Assembly: GCF_026340465.1 (NCBI RefSeq)
Contig: NZ_JAPEPC010000001.1
Coordinates: 310,001 to 374,000 of the forward strand
DNA length: 64,000 nt
Reading direction: 5' to 3'
DNA from: Streptomyces sp. NBC_01306
Lineage (GTDB): Bacteria > Actinomycetota > Actinomycetes > Streptomycetales > Streptomycetaceae
Shown: in pieces, positions 59,212 through 64,000 of the stretch
Layout of the letters: the number at the start of each line of letters is the position of its first letter
Position numbering within the stretch: the stretch's first letter is position 1
Made by a program: the position numbers and the translations under genes
The notes under the pieces: model-generated
Databases searched by the model: none
What the model was told of the DNA's origin: nothing
Seen by the model: only the letters and a program-made list of their open reading frames with translations

Positions 59212-59784
59212 TCAGCGTTCGTATACGCCGGTCAGTCGGCCACGGTCGAGGACGCGTGCGGTGATGGCGGGCAGGAGGGCTCGGGGCCGTGCCCGGTCCA
59301 CCGGCATCGCTCCGGGAGCGCTGTCCACGGGGGTGGAGAGAGCGAAGAGCTGGAAGGTGTAGCGGTGCGGCCCGTGGCCCTTGATGGGCCCGGGGCCGTG
59401 GTAGCCGCGCCCGATGGTGGACCGCAGCACCTGCACTCCGGTGGCTGGATTCCGTGCAGCGAGGGCGCCGGGGCCGAGGTGGTCGATTGCCGGGTCGATC
59501 AGGGCGAGGCAGTGCACGGCGGGTTTGGTGAGCGGGACGTCGATGTCTTCGACGGCCAGGAGGAGTTGGGCGGTGCCGGGTGGCGGTGCGGACCAGGCCA
59601 GGTGGGGGGAGAGGTCGTCTCCGCCGATGTTCTTCGCACAGCACTCCAGCGGAAGGGTGTCGCCGTCGCCGAAGCGCTGGCTGGTGAGGGCCATCAGCTC
59701 GGGGCCCTGGAGGTTGGGCAGGTTCCACGCCGTGTGGGTCTCGCCTGCCCTGCGGTTGTTCAGGAGTCGGCCGAGCAGGGTCAT
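59212..59784 (-). CDS. YbhB/YbcL-type PEBP (Raf kinase inhibitor-like) protein
   Basis: Phosphatidylethanolamine-binding-protein-like protein of 190 residues. The core motifs are LPLECCAKNIGGDDLSPHLAWSAPPPGTAQLLLAVEDIDVPLTKPAVHCLALIDPAIDHL and GRGYHGPGPIKGHGPHRYTFQLFAL, giving the conserved ligand pocket (DxDxP-like EDIDVP, and GPxPxxGHGPHRY). The bacterial role is unclear; it is thought to bind small anions or inhibit proteases or kinases. The ATG at 59784 overlaps the isochorismatase-like stop (ATGA). It is the last gene of the MarR-controlled exporter operon. Confidence 0.9.
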   Translation of the reverse strand: MTLLGRLLNNRRAGETHTAWNLPNLQGPELMALTSQRFGDGDTLPLECCAKNIGGDDLSPHLAWSAPPPGTAQLLLAVEDIDVPLTKPAVHCLALIDPAIDHLGPGALAARNPATGVQVLRSTIGRGYHGPGPIKGHGPHRYTFQLFALSTPVDSAPGAMPVDRARPRALLPAITARVLDRGRLTGVYER

Positions 59785-60347
59785 CGTGTTGCCTCCACCG
59801 TGTCGATGACCTCAGCGGTGGTGGCGGTTTCGCCGAGCTTGGGGAAGACGCGCTCGATGCTGTGGCGGTGTGCGTCGGCGTCCGGGTCGCTCATGGCGTC
59901 GGTGGTCAGGACGACGTGGTAGCCGTAGTCGGAGGCCGAGCGCGCGGTCGACTCGATGCCTGAGCTGGTCGAAATGCCGGTGAGCACGACCTGAGTGACG
60001 CCCAGATCCCGCAGGAGGGTGTCGAGGCCGGTGTCGTGGAAGGCACTGCGCCGCCGCTTGGTGATCAGGTGGTCGCTCGGCCGGACATCGAGTTCGTCGA
60101 CGAGATCGGCCCAGCCGTCCGGCAGTGCCGCACCGTTGCGGGACCGTCCGGCCTCGGTGCGTCCCGGCGCACGTCCGGTGACGTTGACCAGTACCACGGG
60201 CAGGTCGTGCCGCCGGAACTCGGCGGCCAGAAGGGCCGCCTGCTTGACGACGGTGGCGGCCGGTCCGTCGGTGTGGGCCCCGACGATGCCCTTCTGCAAG
60301 TCGATCACGACGAGCGCGGACAGGGGATCGATCGTTGTCAGTGTCAT
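59781..60347 (-). CDS. Isochorismatase-like hydrolase without the catalytic Cys
   Basis: Isochorismatase-fold protein of 188 residues. The catalytic Asp is in ALVVIDLQKG (D16) and the Lys in LITKRRRSAF (about 98). The third position, where cysteine hydrolases read TxxCV, here reads GISTSSGIESTARSA with Gly instead of Cys. True isochorismatases also lack the Cys, whereas amidases of this fold need it. So it is either an isochorismatase/vinyl-ether hydrolase-like enzyme or a non-amidase relative. It overlaps the exporter stop by 4 bp and the PEBP start by 4 bp, forming a tight operon. Confidence 0.85.
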   Translation of the reverse strand: MTLTTIDPLSALVVIDLQKGIVGAHTDGPAATVVKQAALLAAEFRRHDLPVVLVNVTGRAPGRTEAGRSRNGAALPDGWADLVDELDVRPSDHLITKRRRSAFHDTGLDTLLRDLGVTQVVLTGISTSSGIESTARSASDYGYHVVLTTDAMSDPDADAHRHSIERVFPKLGETATTAEVIDTVEATR

Positions 60348-62182
60348 GTGGTGGTTTCTCCAGTGGAGGTCGGCTGGTTGCCGGGGTCGGACGGTTCGGA
60401 CTGTGAAGTGGCCCCTGCCGCCGGCGCACCTGTCCGGTCGCGCGAGGGGACACCGGTGGCGGCCCCCACCGGGCCCGGGGCCCTGGCGGCGGGGCCGGTG
60501 CCGGTGCCGCGCAGGGCGGAGGCGACAGCGGCGAGGAGAGCGAGGACGGCACCGAAGGCGAACACGATGACCAGCCCGGAGTGGAAGGGCCCGGATATCA
60601 GGTTCGGGAAGAACTCACTGCCGGTCAGGTTCTGTTGCTGCGCTGCCGTCAGGTGGGACAGGGCGCCGCTGGGCTGGAGCAGATGCCGCATCGGATTGAC
60701 GCCCAGTTGGGCCGCGAACAGGGACGACACCGGGGGCAGGCTGCCGACCTGGGTGGCGACGTGGGCCGATACGCCCTGCTGTTGCAGTCCGCTGGTGAGG
60801 GTGTGCGGGAGACTGCCGGCCAGCCCGGCGATCATGAGGGAGAAGAACACTCCGATGGACACAGCAGTGCCGGAGTTCTGGAAGGTGGCACGCATACCGG
60901 AGGCGACGCCGCGCAACTGCGCGGGCACGCTGCCCATGATCGAGGAGGAGTTGGGGGAGGCGAACATGCCGCTGGCTATTCCGTTGAGTGCGATCAGCAC
61001 CGCGAAGATCCAGTAACTGAAGTTGATCGGCAGGAGCATCAGGCCCAGGAAGGTGGCGCCGAACAGCAACGCGCCGCCGGTGGCCAGGCCCCGGGAGCCG
61101 AACCGGTCGGAGAGGTAGCCGGAGACGGGGCCCGCGGCGAGGAACCCGGCGGTCAGCGGCAACATGAAGAGGCCGGCCCACAGTGGCGTGTCGCTGTAGT
61201 CGTAGCCGTGCAGCGGAAGCCAGATGCCCTGCAACCAGATGATCAGCACGAACTGCATCCCGCCACGGCCGATGGAGATGGCCAGGCCCGCCATATTGCC
61301 GAAGGTGAAGGCCCGTTGGCGGAAGAGGCTCAGTTGGATCATGGGCGCGGAGACACGTTTCTCAATGGCGACGAATGCCGCCAGGAGCACCAGGCCGCCG
61401 ACGATCATCCCGTCGGCCAGCGGGTTGGTCCAGCCCATGGTGTGCCCGCCGTAGGGTTGCAGGCCGAAGGTGATCGCGATCAGGACCGCGCTGAGGCCCA
61501 CCGCGAAGGTGATGTTGCCCCACCAGTCGATCCGGCCGCCGCCGCGCTTCCCGGTTTCCCGCAGGGTGCGGTAGGCCCACAGCGTGAAGAACACGCCGAC
61601 GGGCACATTCACCCAGAACACCGCCCGCCAGTCCCAGGCCGACAGCAGTCCCCCGGCGACCAGGCCGATGAACATCCCGCCCAGCCCCGCGACCTGGTTG
61701 ATGCCCAGCGCGAATCCGCGCTGCTCCTGGGGGAAGGCGTCGGTCAGGATCGCGGCCGAGTTCGCGGTGAGCATCGAGCCGCCGACGGCCTGCACCACTC
61801 GCCAGGCGATCAGCCACATCGCTCCGTGGCCGCCGTCGAAAGGATCGAAGGACAGCAGGACCGAGGCGAAGGTGAAGACCGCGAACCCGGAGTTGTAGAT
61901 CCGTACCCGGCCGTACATGTCGCCCAGGCGGCCCACCGTGACCACCAGGACGGCCTGTACCAGCCGGTACCCCATGATCATCCACAGCAGGTAGGCGATA
62001 TTGCCCGGAGCGAGCGGGTCCAGGTGCACACCACGGAAGATCGCCGGCAGGGCGATCAGCACGATGGAGCCGTCCAGCGCGGACATGAAGACCGCGGCGG
62101 TTGTGTTCGTGAGCGCCGTCCACTTGTACCGGTCGTCACCGGCCGGGCGGTTCAGGGCGCGCGTCTTGGGAGGATCTGCCAT
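60344..62182 (-). CDS. DHA2-family MFS multidrug exporter (EmrB/QacA type)
   Basis: Fourteen-segment major facilitator exporter of 612 residues. It opens with ALTNTTAAVFMSALDGSIVLIALPAIF (the DHA2 motif D1, LDxTIVNVALP-like, here LDGSIVLIALP). Then come MGYRLVQAVLVVTVGRLGDMYGRVRIY (motif A), WRVVQAVGGSMLTANSAAILTDAFPQEQRGFALGINQVAGLGGMFIGLVAGGLLS (motif C region) and a long hydrophilic C-terminal tail. Substrates are typically drugs, dyes or detergents. The ATG at 62182 is 30 bp after the MarR stop on the same strand, so the MarR regulator, exporter, hydrolase and PEBP protein form one operon under the operator at 62655. Confidence 0.92.
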   Translation of the reverse strand: MADPPKTRALNRPAGDDRYKWTALTNTTAAVFMSALDGSIVLIALPAIFRGVHLDPLAPGNIAYLLWMIMGYRLVQAVLVVTVGRLGDMYGRVRIYNSGFAVFTFASVLLSFDPFDGGHGAMWLIAWRVVQAVGGSMLTANSAAILTDAFPQEQRGFALGINQVAGLGGMFIGLVAGGLLSAWDWRAVFWVNVPVGVFFTLWAYRTLRETGKRGGGRIDWWGNITFAVGLSAVLIAITFGLQPYGGHTMGWTNPLADGMIVGGLVLLAAFVAIEKRVSAPMIQLSLFRQRAFTFGNMAGLAISIGRGGMQFVLIIWLQGIWLPLHGYDYSDTPLWAGLFMLPLTAGFLAAGPVSGYLSDRFGSRGLATGGALLFGATFLGLMLLPINFSYWIFAVLIALNGIASGMFASPNSSSIMGSVPAQLRGVASGMRATFQNSGTAVSIGVFFSLMIAGLAGSLPHTLTSGLQQQGVSAHVATQVGSLPPVSSLFAAQLGVNPMRHLLQPSGALSHLTAAQQQNLTGSEFFPNLISGPFHSGLVIVFAFGAVLALLAAVASALRGTGTGPAARAPGPVGAATGVPSRDRTGAPAAGATSQSEPSDPGNQPTSTGETTT

Positions 62183-62212
62183 CAGCTTGCGTCCTCGCGG
62201 TTCCGTCGGGTG

Positions 62213-62653
62213 TCAGATGTTCTGTGCCAGCCGCTCCAACAGCGGTGCAGCCGCTGCGAGTTGCTGAAGCTCCGCATGCGTGAACGTGTCGCCGGTGAGG
62301 GCCCGGGCGATGAGTTCGGCCCGCGCGTTGCGCTTGTCCTTCAGGGCCTGCACACCGGCATCGGTCACTGTCAGCACCACACGCCGCCCGTCGTCCGGGT
62401 CCGGACGGCGGTCGACCAGACCACGGGCCCGCAGCGTGCCGAGGGTCGCCCCCATGGCCTGCGCGGTGATCTGCACTTCCCTGGCCAGCGCCGACGAGGT
62501 GGTGGGGCCCGAGCGCTCCAGGTGCGACAGCGCGGTCCGCTCGGGCATCGTGAGTCCGCCCTCGACCGGCACTTGCCGTACCCGCCGCACCAGCACACTG
62601 AGACTCGCCAGCAGGGCTGAGGCGACTCCGTCGGGGTCCAGATCGTCGTTCAT
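62213..62653 (-). CDS. MarR-family regulator of the exporter operon
   Basis: Winged-helix MarR protein of 146 residues: LTMPERTALSHLERSGPTTSSALAREVQITAQAMGATLGTLRARGLVDRRPDPDDGRRVVLTVTDAGVQAL, with the DNA-binding helix and the DDGRR wing, then the C-terminal dimer helix. It is the first gene of the leftward exporter operon. Its ATG (62651-62653) abuts a perfect 10-bp inverted repeat, so the protein very likely represses its own operon, and a leaderless mRNA is possible. Inducers are probably the exporter substrates. Confidence 0.9.
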   Translation of the reverse strand: MNDDLDPDGVASALLASLSVLVRRVRQVPVEGGLTMPERTALSHLERSGPTTSSALAREVQITAQAMGATLGTLRARGLVDRRPDPDDGRRVVLTVTDAGVQALKDKRNARAELIARALTGDTFTHAELQQLAAAAPLLERLAQNI

Positions 62654-62654
62654 A

Positions 62655-62686
62655 TACTAAGGCTACTTTATCAACCAGCCTTAGTA
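62655..62686. promoter_or_regulatory. MarR operator at the start of the exporter operon
   Basis: TACTAAGGCT-N12-AGCCTTAGTA is a perfect 10-bp inverted repeat starting 1 bp upstream of the MarR ATG. It also lies 38 bp from the divergent P-loop kinase gene and may affect it. Confidence 0.85.
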
Positions 62687-62723
62687 AATCCGGGGCCCGG
62701 ACGGCCTTGCCTACACTGGCGGC

Positions 62724-63248
62724 ATGTCGTTGGTGTGGGTGACGGGGAACTCAGGGACTGGCAAGTCGACGGTCTGCGAGATGCTACGAGCCCTGGGCCA
62801 CGCTGCGTTCGACGCCGATGAGGGCTTCAGCCGCTGGATCGACCGAGGCACCGGCAAGGCCGTGACGGACCCTCCCTGCCCTGTTCCGGAGGGGTGGCTC
62901 GATCGATACGGATGGGCGATCACCCGCGAGCGCGTTGAGGCCCTTGTTGAGGATTCTCGTTCCCGAGTCACGTTCCTGTGCGGTTCGGCGGAGAACGAGG
63001 CAGACGTCCGTGATCTTTTCGACCTCACCGTGTGCCTCGTGATCGACGAGGACACCCTCCGCCACCGACTCGCCACCCGTACCACCAATACGTTCGGCCG
63101 ACATCCCGAAGAGCTGGCAGCAGCCCTGAAATGGAATCCTCGGATGCGGGCTGTCTACGAGCGTCGTGGCGCGACGATCATCGACACCTCCAAGCCGGTG
63201 GCCGAGGTGGTGGAGCACGTGATCGGCGCGGCTCAGCACCTGGGTTAG
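62724..63248 (+). CDS. P-loop nucleoside/shikimate-kinase-like ATPase
   Basis: Cytosolic P-loop protein of 174 residues. Walker A is GNSGTGKST (residues 8-16), followed by MLRALGHAAFDADEGFSRWIDRGTG with the acidic pair expected of small-molecule kinases, then RSRVTFLCGSAENEADVRDLFDLTVCLVIDEDTLRHRLATRTTNTFGRHPEELAAALKWN, with LID-type Arg residues. It resembles the AAA/adenylate-kinase-like group annotated only as AAA family ATPase; shikimate or nucleotide kinase activity is possible but unproven. It reads rightwards from the gap containing the MarR palindrome. The next gene is convergent. Confidence 0.8.
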   Translation: MSLVWVTGNSGTGKSTVCEMLRALGHAAFDADEGFSRWIDRGTGKAVTDPPCPVPEGWLDRYGWAITRERVEALVEDSRSRVTFLCGSAENEADVRDLFDLTVCLVIDEDTLRHRLATRTTNTFGRHPEELAAALKWNPRMRAVYERRGATIIDTSKPVAEVVEHVIGAAQHLG

Positions 63249-63277
63249 CGGGAAGTCATCCGGCCGCCAACGGCCAC

Positions 63278-64000
63278 TCAGTGTTGGTTGATAGAGCGCG
63301 TGGTCGTCTCGTGCAGGTGGGCGTCGATCAGGGCGATGGTGGCTTCCGGCTGTTCGATGTGCGGAAGATGGCCCGCCTCGGCGATGACGTGAAGTACGCC
63401 GTTGGCGAAGGCCTCGGCGTACGCCGCACCGTAGGCGGGGGTGACGATGCGGTCGCTCTCTCCCCAGACCAGGAGGGCAGGCGCCTGCACACGTCCGAGT
63501 CGGCGCAGGAGTTTGCGGTCGTGCATGTAGGGGTCGCCCGCGAGGGTGCGCATGGTGGCCATGTTGGCCTGTCGGCGGGCGAGTTCATCGGAGGGGGCGC
63601 CGACGGGGTCGACGTAGTAGCGGTCCGGGTCGTGCCAGGAGTGTTCGGCCACGCCGCGCGCGTCGAGGGCGAAGAAGTCGGTGATCGGTTCGGTTTCGAC
63701 GTTCACGCCGACGGCGTCGATCAGGATGAGGCCGGTGATGATTCCCGCAGTGTCGCGTACGGCCATCTCGGCGGCGATCCAGCCACCGAGCGAGGAACCG
63801 ATGACGAGGACATCGTGCAGTCCGCAGTCGTGCAAGAGGTGGAGGTAGGCGAGGGCGAGGTCATCTGTGCCGGTGAGCCATTCGGGACAGTGGGTGCCGT
63901 CCCAGCCGGGATGTATGGGCGTGATGGCGTGCGCGGTACGGGAGATGTGCCGGGCTAGGCCGGCGACCGTGGCCGGCCCCCCGCCGCCGTGCAGGAGCAG
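63278..64000 (-). CDS. Alpha/beta hydrolase (runs off the right edge)
   Basis: Serine hydrolase, C-terminal 240 residues, with the N-terminus beyond base 64000. The oxyanion segment LLLHGGGGPATVAGLARHIS lies at the edge. Then come the nucleophile elbow VIGSSLGGWIAAEMA, LLVWGESDRIVTPAYG with the catalytic Asp, and EAGHLPHIEQPEATIALIDAHL with the catalytic His. All triad residues are present. The fold is that of meta-cleavage or haloalkane-type alpha/beta hydrolases, with no specific substrate evident. It is convergent with the P-loop kinase and has its own upstream region outside the window. Confidence 0.87.
   Translation of the reverse strand: MLLHGGGGPATVAGLARHISRTAHAITPIHPGWDGTHCPEWLTGTDDLALAYLHLLHDCGLHDVLVIGSSLGGWIAAEMAVRDTAGIITGLILIDAVGVNVETEPITDFFALDARGVAEHSWHDPDRYYVDPVGAPSDELARRQANMATMRTLAGDPYMHDRKLLRRLGRVQAPALLVWGESDRIVTPAYGAAYAEAFANGVLHVIAEAGHLPHIEQPEATIALIDAHLHETTTRSINQH

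Noticed and set aside
60581..62620. 679-codon plus-strand frame over the DHA2 exporter and MarR genes
   Set aside because: Translation is Gln/His/Gly/Asp-rich and repeat-like; the minus strand carries a complete exporter.

Overview
The window is high-GC actinobacterial DNA, almost certainly from a Streptomyces or close relative. The signs are strong G/C bias at third codon positions, frequent GTG starts and ATGA/GTGA stop-start overlaps, a complete conservon (cvnABCD), an XRE/DUF397 pair, Tat-dependent lipoproteins, and sugar-ABC genes with no local ATPase. There is no rRNA, CRISPR array or intact transposase. One tRNA (Pro, GGG) is present.

Layout. 1-2 kb: the start of a CocE-type hydrolase, a YqeY-like protein, and a broken alpha/beta hydrolase with a 169-bp MITE-like element inserted just before its start codon. 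2.7-7.4 kb: an amino-acid-type ABC permease and binding protein coupled to two flavin (LLM) monooxygenases. 7.5-11 kb: an NmrA-type oxidoreductase divergent from its TetR regulator, a hydrolase, a cupin and an unknown protein. 11-14.2 kb: two secreted proteins. 14.2-19.5 kb: a LacI-controlled catabolic set (M20 amidohydrolase, GATase-like protein, YdcZ-type transporter, phosphotriesterase-family hydrolase) with TTGCGCAA operators. 19.5-25.4 kb: iron uptake (EfeU/EfeO fusion and EfeB), followed by the 3' part of a serine-type NRPS module. 25.5-27.4 kb: an MFS exporter divergent from a MarR regulator. 27.4-30.3 kb: a gene-poor stretch with an orphan immunity-like protein, a pseudo-receiver protein and an SDR, ending at the tRNA. 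30.5-32.1 kb: a split transketolase.

32.2-49.5 kb is the most coherent system, a polysaccharide/glycoprotein utilisation locus. A leftward operon encodes two sugar-ABC permeases, a Tat lipoprotein binding protein, an M1 peptidase, a beta-helix protein with a discoidin-like domain and a Gfo/Idh oxidoreductase. A rightward group encodes a 2-hydroxyacid dehydrogenase, a LacI regulator, an M60-like (mucinase-type) protease, a PL8 lyase and a DUF2264 protein. Copies of a LacI-type operator (core GTAAGCGGTT) lie at the promoters of both arms.

49.6-57.2 kb: conservon cvnABCD plus a GAF protein, facing two P450 genes; the second P450 is coupled to a TetR gene with a clear operator. 57.3-59.2 kb: XRE/DUF397 regulators and two small proteins. 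59.2-62.7 kb: a MarR-controlled DHA2 exporter operon with an isochorismatase-like hydrolase and a PEBP protein. The right edge holds a P-loop kinase and a partial alpha/beta hydrolase.

A window-wide oddity is the number of intergenic short tandem repeats (13-18 bp units) with unrelated sequences, at eight sites. All functional calls are from reading motifs and context by eye; no database search was possible.
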